From Bifidobacterium canis (GTDB lineage Bacteria > Actinomycetota > Actinomycetes > Actinomycetales > Bifidobacteriaceae): 64,000 nucleotides of DNA. The stretch's first letter is position 1. Each line of letters starts with the position of its first letter. The stretch is from positions 1 to 64,000 of the forward strand of contig NZ_WNLP01000005.1 in assembly GCF_009727065.1 (NCBI RefSeq), written 5' to 3'. Positions 50,792 to 60,480 of this stretch are shown here, piece after piece. Both the position numbers and the translations under genes were made by a program. A model generated the notes under the pieces. The model saw only the letters and a program-made list of their open reading frames with translations, searched no databases and was not told the origin of the DNA.

Positions 50792-52180
50792 ATGACGAAC
50801 GTTTCACCGCCGCACATCGACGGCTACCACCATCTGCGCACGCTCGGCCGCGGATCCACCGCAACCGTGCACCTCTACCGGCAGGAAGGCACTGGCAGGC
50901 ACGTCGCCGTCAAAGTCAGTGCTGGGCCCGCCGATTCCGCCACGGTCAACGCGTTCCGCGCCGAAGCGAACGCGATGACCAGACTCTCCGGCCACCCGTA
51001 CGTTCTCGCCACCTATGGCATGGGCGTGAGCGACGACGGCCGCGACTACATCATGCTCGAATACGCGCCCGGAGGCACGCTCAGCAACGCGTTGCGCACG
51101 CGCACGCTCGATGTGCAGGAGATGCTTGCACTCGGCGTCAAATTGGCCAGCGCGCTCGCCACCGCGCATCGTGCGGGCATTGTGCACCGCGATATCAAAA
51201 CCAGCAATGTGCTGTTCACCGCACGCAATGCGCCGGCGCTCGCGGACTTCGGCGTTGCCGCCGGCGCGTATGACCACATGAGCACCGGCTATTCGCTGCC
51301 ATGGGCGTCGCCTGAGACGCTGCGCAGCGAGGGCGGAGGCAGCGAGCAGGCAGACGTCTATTCGCTGGCTGCGGTGCTGTATGCCTCGCTCGTGGGCATG
51401 TCGCCGTTTGAATACGGGTATCACCCGCGCACTGCGCAGCAGTTAACTGACAGCATCCTGCTGAAACCGTTGCCGCCGATCGCGCGAGCCGATGTACCGC
51501 GGAGCGTGTATCTCATATTGGCTGCGGCGATGAACCGTGACGCTGACCTGCGTCCGTCCGCATTCGCGTTCGCGCGCGAACTGCAGCGCGCGCAAATCGA
51601 ATTGTATGGGAGCGTCACGCCGCTTCGCGTGGATGACGCCGACCCGTATCCGGCGAATATTTCGCGCATACGGCGAGAACGTCAAGCAGTGCTTGCACGC
51701 AACGCAGTCGGCGAGAGGAATCGGCGACATACCCGCTCCGGCAAACAGGGCAAACGTACGCTGGCAGTGCTCGCAATGATTGCGGCACCGGCTGTTCTCG
51801 TTGTGCTGTTCGCAGCGTGCATCGTGCCGAATGCCGACTCCGCGCATTCGGGCACGTCTATCGTCACCGATTCATTGCCCATGCCAACCGACCGGAGCAT
51901 GGAAGATTCACTCACTGACGCTGGCGCTGTGCCGCCTGTGCAACGGCTGGCCGGCACGTATGTGAGCGCTACGACCGTGCGCTTCACTTGGACGAATCCG
52001 AGCCCGCGAAACGGCGACGCATACATGTGGTCGTTGGAATCGGACTCGTCCGCGCATACCACGCACGCCACTGAACTGACAGTGCACGCGGGCAATGACG
52101 CCCGCACGTGCATTCAGGTGAGCATTGTGCGCGTTGACCGCACGGTGTCGGAACCGTCTAGTGCGTGCGCCGTTCCATAA
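50792..52180 (+). CDS. pkb2: Membrane serine/threonine protein kinase (Pkb2 type)
   Basis: Hanks-type kinase of 462 residues from ATG 50792 (GGAGG upstream). Glycine loop GRGSTATVHLY, Lys in HVAVKVS, catalytic HRDIKTSNVLF, metal DFGVAAG, and PE in ASPETLRSE show an active kinase (about residues 10-280). A membrane segment (AVLAMIAAPAVLVVLFAAC, near 325-345) precedes an outside FN3-like C-terminal domain. It starts the cluster known in bifidobacteria as PFNA (pkb2-fn3-aaa-atp-duf58-tgm-prpC), thought to sense the outside and signal by phosphorylation. It is divergent from adnA. Confidence 0.93.
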   Translation: MTNVSPPHIDGYHHLRTLGRGSTATVHLYRQEGTGRHVAVKVSAGPADSATVNAFRAEANAMTRLSGHPYVLATYGMGVSDDGRDYIMLEYAPGGTLSNALRTRTLDVQEMLALGVKLASALATAHRAGIVHRDIKTSNVLFTARNAPALADFGVAAGAYDHMSTGYSLPWASPETLRSEGGGSEQADVYSLAAVLYASLVGMSPFEYGYHPRTAQQLTDSILLKPLPPIARADVPRSVYLILAAAMNRDADLRPSAFAFARELQRAQIELYGSVTPLRVDDADPYPANISRIRRERQAVLARNAVGERNRRHTRSGKQGKRTLAVLAMIAAPAVLVVLFAACIVPNADSAHSGTSIVTDSLPMPTDRSMEDSLTDAGAVPPVQRLAGTYVSATTVRFTWTNPSPRNGDAYMWSLESDSSAHTTHATELTVHAGNDARTCIQVSIVRVDRTVSEPSSACAVP

Positions 52181-52237
52181 CACATTCACGTTGACGCCGT
52201 TGCCATAACGGTGTTGACACGAAATAAGGAGGAGGCT

Positions 52238-55200
52238 ATGGGGGAGCTTCCACAGCAACCGTCGCCGCACAGACCCGGTGCGAAGCGTTGGCTGCTGCCA
52301 GTGCTGATGCTGGCGGCTGTGTTTGCGATCACGTGCGGCGCGATACTCGTGCACGTAGTGTCGCGCAAACAGGTGCGGCTTGACGACGGCACGGTGTGGG
52401 TCACGTCGCAGGCGGATCAGAAGGCTGCCAGATACAATGTGCGGCTGCGCGAAGCGAACGCCGCCGTGAGCGCACAGTCTGCGAATTTCGATGTCGCTCA
52501 ACACGATGACGTGATGTTGCTGAGCGAACAGCAGCGCACGGCATCTGTTGAGCAATCGTCGGTGACGATATCTGATGGCGTGCGAACCAATGCATCGATG
52601 CGCGCATATGCCGGCGCGGGTATTGCCGTGATATTCGATTCCAGCACCGGCAAAGTATGGGTTGGTGATTCCGATGATGTAGCTGCCATCTCTCCTGCCG
52701 GCACCGATCCGAATATGGATCTTGGCGCGGGCGGCATGGTTGCCGTCGCTCATGACGGCACTGTGTTCGGATTCGATGGCCGGAACGCGAAGGTGCACCG
52801 GCTGGATGGCTCTTCCACTTCGCCGAAAGAAGTGTGCACGTTGAATCATGGCGAGCGCGTGCACGCTGATTCGTTCACTGTGATCGACGGAGAGCCGGTG
52901 ATTTCCTCCGGTAATACTGTGTTCTATGGCGATACCAGTGTTGCGGTGGATGGTGTGGACACGCTGATATTGCAGGAGCCGCCGAGTGATGGCGAGCAGC
53001 ATGGCTGGGTGGCGGCGAGCGCAGACGGCGTTTTCGTCTCGTTGAAGTTGGATGGTTCCGCAACACCGCGGGTGCATGATACCGGCGGTACGGGTGCTGC
53101 GACGGCGCCGGTGTCGGTGAACGGTTGCGTGCATGCAGTGTGGGCGCAAAGCGCACGGAACTATCTTCATACCTGTTCGGCGCAGGAGTCTGCGCTGTTT
53201 CAGGATCTGCAATCGGTGGCATCGACCTCCGATCTGCGGTTGCGCGTCAATCATCGGCAGGTGGTGGTGAACGACGTCGCCAATGGCGATATCTGGGATC
53301 CAGCCAGCTCCACCGAAGTGATTCGTATTCAGTGGCATGCGCTCGACACCGATGCGAACGAAAGCGAAAGCGAACAGCACGACAGCACGAGTGCGCGGCA
53401 TGAGTTCGCACAGCATTGTTCGCTGGATTCCGCTTCGATCAGGGCTGTGAATGATGAGTTCAGCATGCGGGTCGGAGCGCATATGGTGCTCGATCCGCTT
53501 CGCAACGATGAGCAGAGTGATTGTTCGGTTCTGCGCATCGCTGCTATACGTGGGGTCGATGACGGTCTGATCGCCGTTGCGTCGATTTATGACGGTCGTT
53601 TTCTGCAGGTGAATGCCATCAAAGCCGGGCGCGCCACATTCACCTATGAGATCACTGACGGGCATGGGCAGTCATCGTATGCCACGGTGGTCGTGACGGT
53701 GAGCGATGACTCGCGCAACCGCTCCCCCGAGCAAACGGAGAAACCTGAGAGCATCGACGTTGAGCAGGGTGCGATCTACACGGTGAACGCGCTCGGTGGA
53801 TTCACGGATCCGGATGGTGACCCGCTCACGCTAACGGGCGCTGTGGTTGCCAACACCGATGCGGCGACCGTGTCCACGCGTGCGGATGGCCGGCTCGTGT
53901 TCAACGCCGGTTCGATGACCCAGGGGCGTGCCATCGTGAATGTCAGCGTGTCTGACGGCATGAGCGTTGGCGAGGGCACGATCTATTTCACCGTGCGCCC
54001 GGCGAACACGCTTTCCGTTTCCATCGATCCGGTGAGCAGAACGGCTGTTCCGAATACGCCGATCACCGTCTATCTTTCCGATGCCGTGCATGCCACGAGC
54101 ATGAACGCACCCCAGCTCACACAGGTGGATGCCCCTGAACGCACGTCGGCCACCATGCTTTCCACAGACTTGGCGTTCACATTCCAGGCTACGGATGCCG
54201 GCACGTATCTTGTGCCATACACGGTCGAACAGGGTTCGGTGGCGGCCACGGGGCTGGTTCGCATTGACGTGCAAGCTCAACAACAAGAAAAAGCCGCTCC
54301 AATAGCGGTCACCGATGCGGCATTGCTCAGCGCCGATGGCACTGCGATCGTGGAGCCTTTGGGCAATGACATTGATCCGATGGGTGGAGTGCTGTCGGTG
54401 AGGACTGTGCAGACTCCTGCCGATTCGGGCATCGCTGTCGGCATTGCGGCCAACAAACGCGTGTATATCACGGCTCGTTCGCTTCCTGATTCGCCGGTGA
54501 GCCTGACCTATGCAGTGGCCAACGAAATGGGCGCGTCAACCGGCACGATTGTTGTACAGCCTCCGGTTACGTTTTCGAACTCGTCGGTGTTGAGAGCCGG
54601 TGACATCAATGCTTCTGTGCGCACTGGCGGCATTGTGTCGGTTTCGGTGTTGGATCATATAACGCCGAAAGGCGACACCGCAGTGGCACTGGATAGCGAA
54701 CTGCTCACTGATGCGCAGGCGTTCTCAGGGCTGGCATTCGTTTCCGCCGACGCCGTGCGCTATCAGGCACCATCAGTGGAAGGTGACTTCCCGCTTACCT
54801 ACACCGTCACCGATGCTTCTGGCAACCAAGCCTCCGGCACGATCACGTTCCATGTACACACATCGAGTGCCGAAACGAAGGCTGCCCCTCGCCCTGCAGA
54901 TGTCGAAGCTCAGGTGGCGGCGGGGCGCACAATACGCATTCCGATCGCGCTCACTGGCATCGATGACGATGGCGACGACATACAGCTGCTTGGTTTGGGC
55001 AATACCGCCCCGAGTTTGGGGCGTGTGACGGAAACCGGAGCCGATTACCTGCTGTATGAGGCGTATGCGGATTCCGCTGGAACAGATACGTTCAGTTACG
55101 CCGTTGAAGATTGGACCGGCCGTCGCGCTCAGGCACACGTGCGCGTAGGCATTGTTGGGAATGCCGCGAGTTCAACGGTGTTGGCTCGTGACGATGCGGT

Positions 55201-58126
55201 TTCGTTGCGTCCGAACACTGCTGTGTCGATTCCGGTGCTGCTCAACGACATCTCATCTGACGGTGACGAGCTGGCATTGAGTAGCGACTTGGAATGCCAA
55301 GGCATCGAGCATGCGGAGGTTCATGGCTCTGCCATCGTGTTGACGGCGCCCGCACAGGCCGGCACCGCCTACGTCGTGTATACGGCACGCAATGCTGCGG
55401 GCATATGCGACCACGCCCTGTTGAAGGTAAGCGTGGATCCGGATGCGCCGATTCAGCCGCCCATAGCCTACGATTACCGTGTTCCAGCGAGCGCGACGAT
55501 CGACAAGCGAACGGTGAATGTAGACGTGGCGGAGTGGATTGCGAATCCTTCCGGCAACTCCGATGAGTTGAGTGTGAGCGTCGACCCATCGGCTGCGGAT
55601 CATGCTCGCGTCATCGGTCGGAGCACATTGTCGATCGACTTGACCGACGAAACGCAGTTCATTCCATACACGGTGTCGAACGTGAAGCACCATGTGTCGT
55701 CGACGGCATTTATCCAAGTGCCAGCTTACGGGGTGTTTGCGCCGATGCTGCGGCCGAAAGCACCGGAGTTGAGGGTGCATGCCGGCGAGTCGATAACGAT
55801 TCCGATCGCCGACTATGTGCGTGTGGGTGCCGGCAAAACGCCGCGCATCGATCGCGGGGAATCGGTGAGTGCCACAAAATCGGCGGATTCCGACCATATT
55901 GTCGATGATTCGACTGTGCGGTTCACGGCTGTTAAGGACTATTCCGGCCCGGCGTCGATCACGTTCACCGTGGCTGATGGCATACGTGGATCGCAACGGA
56001 TCGTGAATTCCGCGGTGCTCACTCTGCCCATCACAGTGGTGGGCAGCACGAATGCCGCTCCGATGTTCTCGTCGACGTCGATTGATGTGGCAGCTGGCGA
56101 AACCGTGACGATCGATGTGAACGCGTTGCTGCACGCCGATTCAACGGGCAACGCATCATACCGGTTCTTTGGCGGCACTGCTTCAACGCCGTTCACCTCG
56201 TCTCTCAGCGAGAGTGGCATACTCACCGTTGTGGCTGACGCCACAGCCACTGCGGGTGTCACGCAATCCATTCCGCTCAGCGTCGATTATGGCAATGGTG
56301 TTGTGCAGGCAGGCGTCACCGTGCGAACCGTCGCTTCCACTCGCCCATTGGCCAGAATCCAAGAGCGAACCGTGCCGTTGAAGCCCGGCGAATCCACGGA
56401 TCTGCATGTGCTCGACGGCGCATACAATCCGTTCGACGCCCCGTTGAACATCGTGTCTGCCGCAGGCGATTATCCAAGCGAGCTGAGCGTACGAGTTGAC
56501 GGCGATATCGTGCATGTGACGGCAGCGACCGGAGCTGCAGCAATAACGCATCATCTGACGGTCGTCGTGCAAGATGCCACGGAAAACGAGCATCGTCGCG
56601 CTAGAGCCACATTCACCATACCGATACAAGACGTGCCTGAGCCACCGTTGCTGCTCCCCACCGCCGTTGAAGCGCAAGATGAAGCTGTGACGCTGGGTTG
56701 GATGCCGGGTGATGCCAATGGCTCACCGATCAGCGAATACCAAGTGTTGTGGAATGGTGGAGACTCACATGGCGAACAGTCGTGCGGCATCGCCACCAAT
56801 TGCCGTGTCACTGGCTTGACGAATGGGATCACCTACTCGTTGGCCGTCAAAGCCCGCAATGCCATTGGCTGGTCGCAAGATTCCGCATCGGTGACGGCTA
56901 AACCCGATCGCATGCCGACCGCACCACGAAACGTGCAGGTGGCTGGCGGGTATCGCACACTGACCGTGACGTGGAGCGAACCCGCGTATGAGGGCTCACG
57001 CCCCACATCGTATGTTGTGCATGCGAGTGCCTCGAATGGCTGGAGCGGCACGACAACCGTGGAACAAGCGCTGTCGGCAACCATCGACGTTCCGAATGCC
57101 AGTATCAGCGACAGCGCCCGATTCACCGCCACTGTTGCCGCCCGCAACGAGTTAGGCGAAGGCGAAGCAAGTGCCACGGCTGAAACCCGCGACGTATGGG
57201 GTGATCCTGATCCGCCGACTGTGCTGATCACGCAGAACGGCGACCATGTTGACGGTATCGTGACTCTGGGCGACATGCGCAATGCCGGCTGTGCCACCGT
57301 CACGCTATCCGATGGTGAAGCCTCATGCTCCGCACTCGAGTTCTCAGTGCCGATCGAGAAGTATTTCGCCGATGTGCAAGTGCGAGCAACGGTGAAAGCG
57401 CGGAAACAGCCGTCGCATGAAGCGAATGGCGTGTCGAACACCATCACGCTCAACGCCACGATCGCCGTGCCGAATGCGACCGTACGAGTTGAGAGCGGCA
57501 ACAAATGCGTGGCTTCGTGGAGCGTGGGCGAAGGCAAAGCGGATGGCGTGCATCTGCGGTTCGGCTCCGCTGAACCACAAGACCAATCCGTGAGCGGCAC
57601 GGCCTCGGTCACACTCAACCCATGGCAATCCTGCCCCACCGCCGAAGTCACCGCACACTTCCAAGGCCATATGGGAGAGCCTGTGCGTGCAACGTATGCC
57701 TACCAGTACCGGGTGAATCCGGTGATCGACGAGAGCAAAGTGCATGTCAGCCGTTCCGCCACCAATAGCAATGCGCTCGTCATGCATGCCGAGGCCGACG
57801 CATTCGAAACCTATGGTCAGGAAGCAGCCATCAGCGTGATGCTGAGCGACGGCCGCGCAATCGATTGGAAGCCGAACGCCGACATTCCGATGAGCAACCT
57901 GAAAGACGGCACGCGTTGGCGGGTGCAGGTGTGCTTCACGGCTGACCCGAACTACCGGAGCGTCACCGAATGGCACACCATCGAACCGGCCTCGATCCGC
58001 GTTTCACCGTCGAGCGTATGGCTCGACTCGCAGCGCAACCCATCAGTAACCGCTGTGCCGGCAATGACGCCAGCACATGCTGCCATCAGCCCACAGATCG
58101 TGAGGAGCACATATGACCAGCGATAA
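52238..58126 (+). CDS. fn3: Giant surface protein with Ig/cadherin-like and FN3 repeats
   Basis: About 1962 residues from ATG 52238 (GGAGGAGG upstream; a GTG at 52211 lies before that site). One N-terminal anchor (VLMLAAVFAITCGAILVHVV, about 25-45) leaves the rest outside. An N-terminal region of about 400 residues looks like a beta-propeller. Then come several Ig/cadherin-like repeats with DPDGDPLTL-type motifs (about 500-1480) and three or so FN3 domains (from PPLLLPTAVEAQDEAVTLGW, about 1480-1750). It has no LPXTG motif. FN3 proteins of this cluster are proposed to contact host or neighbouring cells. It overlaps the next gene by 14 nt. The frame is intact over 5.9 kb. Confidence 0.92.
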   Translation: MGELPQQPSPHRPGAKRWLLPVLMLAAVFAITCGAILVHVVSRKQVRLDDGTVWVTSQADQKAARYNVRLREANAAVSAQSANFDVAQHDDVMLLSEQQRTASVEQSSVTISDGVRTNASMRAYAGAGIAVIFDSSTGKVWVGDSDDVAAISPAGTDPNMDLGAGGMVAVAHDGTVFGFDGRNAKVHRLDGSSTSPKEVCTLNHGERVHADSFTVIDGEPVISSGNTVFYGDTSVAVDGVDTLILQEPPSDGEQHGWVAASADGVFVSLKLDGSATPRVHDTGGTGAATAPVSVNGCVHAVWAQSARNYLHTCSAQESALFQDLQSVASTSDLRLRVNHRQVVVNDVANGDIWDPASSTEVIRIQWHALDTDANESESEQHDSTSARHEFAQHCSLDSASIRAVNDEFSMRVGAHMVLDPLRNDEQSDCSVLRIAAIRGVDDGLIAVASIYDGRFLQVNAIKAGRATFTYEITDGHGQSSYATVVVTVSDDSRNRSPEQTEKPESIDVEQGAIYTVNALGGFTDPDGDPLTLTGAVVANTDAATVSTRADGRLVFNAGSMTQGRAIVNVSVSDGMSVGEGTIYFTVRPANTLSVSIDPVSRTAVPNTPITVYLSDAVHATSMNAPQLTQVDAPERTSATMLSTDLAFTFQATDAGTYLVPYTVEQGSVAATGLVRIDVQAQQQEKAAPIAVTDAALLSADGTAIVEPLGNDIDPMGGVLSVRTVQTPADSGIAVGIAANKRVYITARSLPDSPVSLTYAVANEMGASTGTIVVQPPVTFSNSSVLRAGDINASVRTGGIVSVSVLDHITPKGDTAVALDSELLTDAQAFSGLAFVSADAVRYQAPSVEGDFPLTYTVTDASGNQASGTITFHVHTSSAETKAAPRPADVEAQVAAGRTIRIPIALTGIDDDGDDIQLLGLGNTAPSLGRVTETGADYLLYEAYADSAGTDTFSYAVEDWTGRRAQAHVRVGIVGNAASSTVLARDDAVSLRPNTAVSIPVLLNDISSDGDELALSSDLECQGIEHAEVHGSAIVLTAPAQAGTAYVVYTARNAAGICDHALLKVSVDPDAPIQPPIAYDYRVPASATIDKRTVNVDVAEWIANPSGNSDELSVSVDPSAADHARVIGRSTLSIDLTDETQFIPYTVSNVKHHVSSTAFIQVPAYGVFAPMLRPKAPELRVHAGESITIPIADYVRVGAGKTPRIDRGESVSATKSADSDHIVDDSTVRFTAVKDYSGPASITFTVADGIRGSQRIVNSAVLTLPITVVGSTNAAPMFSSTSIDVAAGETVTIDVNALLHADSTGNASYRFFGGTASTPFTSSLSESGILTVVADATATAGVTQSIPLSVDYGNGVVQAGVTVRTVASTRPLARIQERTVPLKPGESTDLHVLDGAYNPFDAPLNIVSAAGDYPSELSVRVDGDIVHVTAATGAAAITHHLTVVVQDATENEHRRARATFTIPIQDVPEPPLLLPTAVEAQDEAVTLGWMPGDANGSPISEYQVLWNGGDSHGEQSCGIATNCRVTGLTNGITYSLAVKARNAIGWSQDSASVTAKPDRMPTAPRNVQVAGGYRTLTVTWSEPAYEGSRPTSYVVHASASNGWSGTTTVEQALSATIDVPNASISDSARFTATVAARNELGEGEASATAETRDVWGDPDPPTVLITQNGDHVDGIVTLGDMRNAGCATVTLSDGEASCSALEFSVPIEKYFADVQVRATVKARKQPSHEANGVSNTITLNATIAVPNATVRVESGNKCVASWSVGEGKADGVHLRFGSAEPQDQSVSGTASVTLNPWQSCPTAEVTAHFQGHMGEPVRATYAYQYRVNPVIDESKVHVSRSATNSNALVMHAEADAFETYGQEAAISVMLSDGRAIDWKPNADIPMSNLKDGTRWRVQVCFTADPNYRSVTEWHTIEPASIRVSPSSVWLDSQRNPSVTAVPAMTPAHAAISPQIVRSTYDQR

Positions 58127-59240
58127 CCGTCAATCAGCCATAGACGAGAGCACGATACTGCGCCGACCCGCTCGTCGCGACGTTGGCCGCAGTACCGACA
58201 TCGATGCCACATGCCTGTCTGCATTCCCGTCGCCAGCCAAGCCCAAGCCGGAGCCAGCACTATCTCATAGTGCCCCAGCAGATCGGCAGTCCGACAATGC
58301 GATCGCAGGATTCCGTGACACGTTCAATGCGATCGTCAGCAATATGGCACAAGTAGTCGTAGACAGCCCCGATCCGATTCGCCTGTGCGTCACCGCAATG
58401 ATTGTCGGCGGGCATGTGCTGCTCGAAGACAATCCGGGAACCGGCAAAACACAGCTTGCACGTGCACTTGCGCAATCCATTGACGCCTCGTTCAAGCGCA
58501 TCCAGTTCACGCCTGACCTGTTGCCGTCAGACGTCGTGGGCATCACGTTCTACGATCAGCGCAGTGGAGAGTTCACATTCCGCCCAGGCCCTGTGTTCGC
58601 GTCGATCGTGCTCGCCGACGAGATCAACCGTGCATCGCCGAAAACGCAGTCCGCACTGTTGGAGGTCATGGAGGAACAGCATGTCACGGTAGATGGCGTT
58701 GAACATGCCGTGCCGCAACCGTTCACCGTGATCGCCACGCAGAATCCGGTCGAACAGGCAGGCACGTATGCACTGCCTGAAGCGCAAATGGATCGTTTTC
58801 TCATCGCCACACCTATCGGCTACCCGTCACGCAACCAGAGCATCAGCATTCTCAGGGAAGCGAACGTCAACGACCGCGCTTCCGCCATCGGAAGCGTTGC
58901 ATCCGGGCGGGATGTGCTCGACATGCGAGGCATTGCCGAAAGCGTGCATATCAGTGACTCGATCTACGAATACATCATGCGCATCGTGGAGCAGACGCGG
59001 GCCAGCGAGTTTGTGAACGTCGGCGTATCGATGCGCGGTGCGCTCGCATTGACCCGTTGCACGCAAGTGTGGGCGGCGGCCGACAGCCGCACATACGTGA
59101 TCCCCGATGATGTCAAGGCATTGGCTGTGCCTGTGCTCGCACATCGTTTGATGCTTACGCCGGATGCCATGTTCGCCGGTCGCACGCAACGAGACGTCAT
59201 GGCATCGATTCTCGCCGACGTGCCTGTTCCGGGAGCCTGA
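58113..59240 (+). CDS. aaa-atp: MoxR-family AAA+ ATPase
   Basis: A 375-residue ATPase. Walker A LLEDNPGTGKTQLARAL (about residue 100), Walker B SIVLADEINRASPKTQSALL, a sensor 1 region with VIATQNPVEQAGTY, and a C-terminal lid. MoxR ATPases act as chaperones with DUF58/VWA partners, matching the next gene. The start overlaps the end of fn3. Operon: translationally linked to both neighbours. Confidence 0.95.
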   Translation: MTSDNRQSAIDESTILRRPARRDVGRSTDIDATCLSAFPSPAKPKPEPALSHSAPADRQSDNAIAGFRDTFNAIVSNMAQVVVDSPDPIRLCVTAMIVGGHVLLEDNPGTGKTQLARALAQSIDASFKRIQFTPDLLPSDVVGITFYDQRSGEFTFRPGPVFASIVLADEINRASPKTQSALLEVMEEQHVTVDGVEHAVPQPFTVIATQNPVEQAGTYALPEAQMDRFLIATPIGYPSRNQSISILREANVNDRASAIGSVASGRDVLDMRGIAESVHISDSIYEYIMRIVEQTRASEFVNVGVSMRGALALTRCTQVWAAADSRTYVIPDDVKALAVPVLAHRLMLTPDAMFAGRTQRDVMASILADVPVPGA

Positions 59241-59241
59241 C

Positions 59242-60480
59242 ATGAACAATTCGATTTCGCGCTATGTTCGGCAACGCTCACGTGGGCACATTCTGCAGAA
59301 TGTGCGACAAGCAGCTTCCACAGTCTCACCTCTTGGCTGGTCGACGCTCATTGCGGCGATGCTCACGGCGGCATTGTTTGTCGCCTGGCAGTGGGTGGAA
59401 ATGCTCGCGTGCGCGATCGTGTTCGCGGTGACGTTCACCACCGCCGTTGTGCTGTCGTTCGGCAATACCGCATTGGAGGCGACGCTCGACGTAGCGAGCA
59501 CGCGTGCCCATATCGGGCAGACCGTCAATGTGCAGGCAGTCGTGAGCAATCCGAACACCCGGCCAACGGCGAGCGCAGCAGCCGACCTGCCGATCACGCA
59601 ATCTGCCGTCATTCCCAGTGATTCAACCACCATGCATAAGCATTTCCATGTGCCGAGTCTGGTCGCCCGGCAATCTACCCTCATCACAGTGCAACTATGC
59701 GCAGATCGGCGCGCGATCATCACAATCGGTCCGCTCAGTGTGCGCAGAGGTGACCCGTTCGGTCTTATGCGCCGCGAGCAACGTCTCACTGAATCTCTCA
59801 CCCTGTATGTTCACCCGCAGATCTGCGTGCTGCATGGCAGGCAGTCTGGTATTCCGCGTGATTTCGAGGGAACGCCGAGTCGCGATGTGGTGGATGACGA
59901 TCTTGATTTTCATGGTCTGCGTCAATACGAGTACGGCGATGATGTGCGCAATGTGCACTGGGCGAGCACGGCGAAAACCGGCACTCTGATGTTGAGCCGG
60001 TTCGTGGCGACGCGACGCAGTGACTCGTCGCTTGTTCTCGACACCGACATGCAAGGTTACACGAGCGCCGATCAGTTCGAGACTGCGGTCAGTGTGTTCG
60101 CATCCATCGGCGTGCACTGGTTGACTGAACACCGCACCGTGTTCACGCAAGCCGGCGGTTTGCGCGCACGACCGCGAACCCCAACCGAGTTCCTCGACGC
60201 GTGCTGTGGCATCAAGCTGAGTGAACATCGCACAACGGATCTCGCGCGCGAAGCAATGCATCGCAGTCCACGCACATCGCTGTTGTGCTTCGTCATCTCT
60301 CCCGCGTGGTCTATCGACGATGTGAGGCGACTCGCGGTTGCGACGCCCATGTCGGCGCAGTGCATCATTGTGCAACTGAGTTCCACAGGCGAACGTGGCG
60401 TGCGCATGCTGCCTGAGTGCGCGCTCGTCACGATCGGCTCGCTTGAAGATATTCCGCATATATCGGGAGTGCTGCAATGA
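59242..60480 (+). CDS. duf58: DUF58 domain protein
   Basis: About 412 residues from MNNSISRYVR (59242), 1 nt after the previous stop. Two N-terminal membrane segments (about 30-75) precede a region with the DUF58 motif DFHGLRQYEYGDDVRNVHWA (about 220-240) and LSRFVATRRSDSSLVLDTD, a VWA-like fold. DUF58 and MoxR genes pair across bacteria; together they are thought to help assemble or fold a surface complex. It overlaps tgm by ATGA. Confidence 0.93.
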   Translation: MNNSISRYVRQRSRGHILQNVRQAASTVSPLGWSTLIAAMLTAALFVAWQWVEMLACAIVFAVTFTTAVVLSFGNTALEATLDVASTRAHIGQTVNVQAVVSNPNTRPTASAAADLPITQSAVIPSDSTTMHKHFHVPSLVARQSTLITVQLCADRRAIITIGPLSVRRGDPFGLMRREQRLTESLTLYVHPQICVLHGRQSGIPRDFEGTPSRDVVDDDLDFHGLRQYEYGDDVRNVHWASTAKTGTLMLSRFVATRRSDSSLVLDTDMQGYTSADQFETAVSVFASIGVHWLTEHRTVFTQAGGLRARPRTPTEFLDACCGIKLSEHRTTDLAREAMHRSPRTSLLCFVISPAWSIDDVRRLAVATPMSAQCIIVQLSSTGERGVRMLPECALVTIGSLEDIPHISGVLQ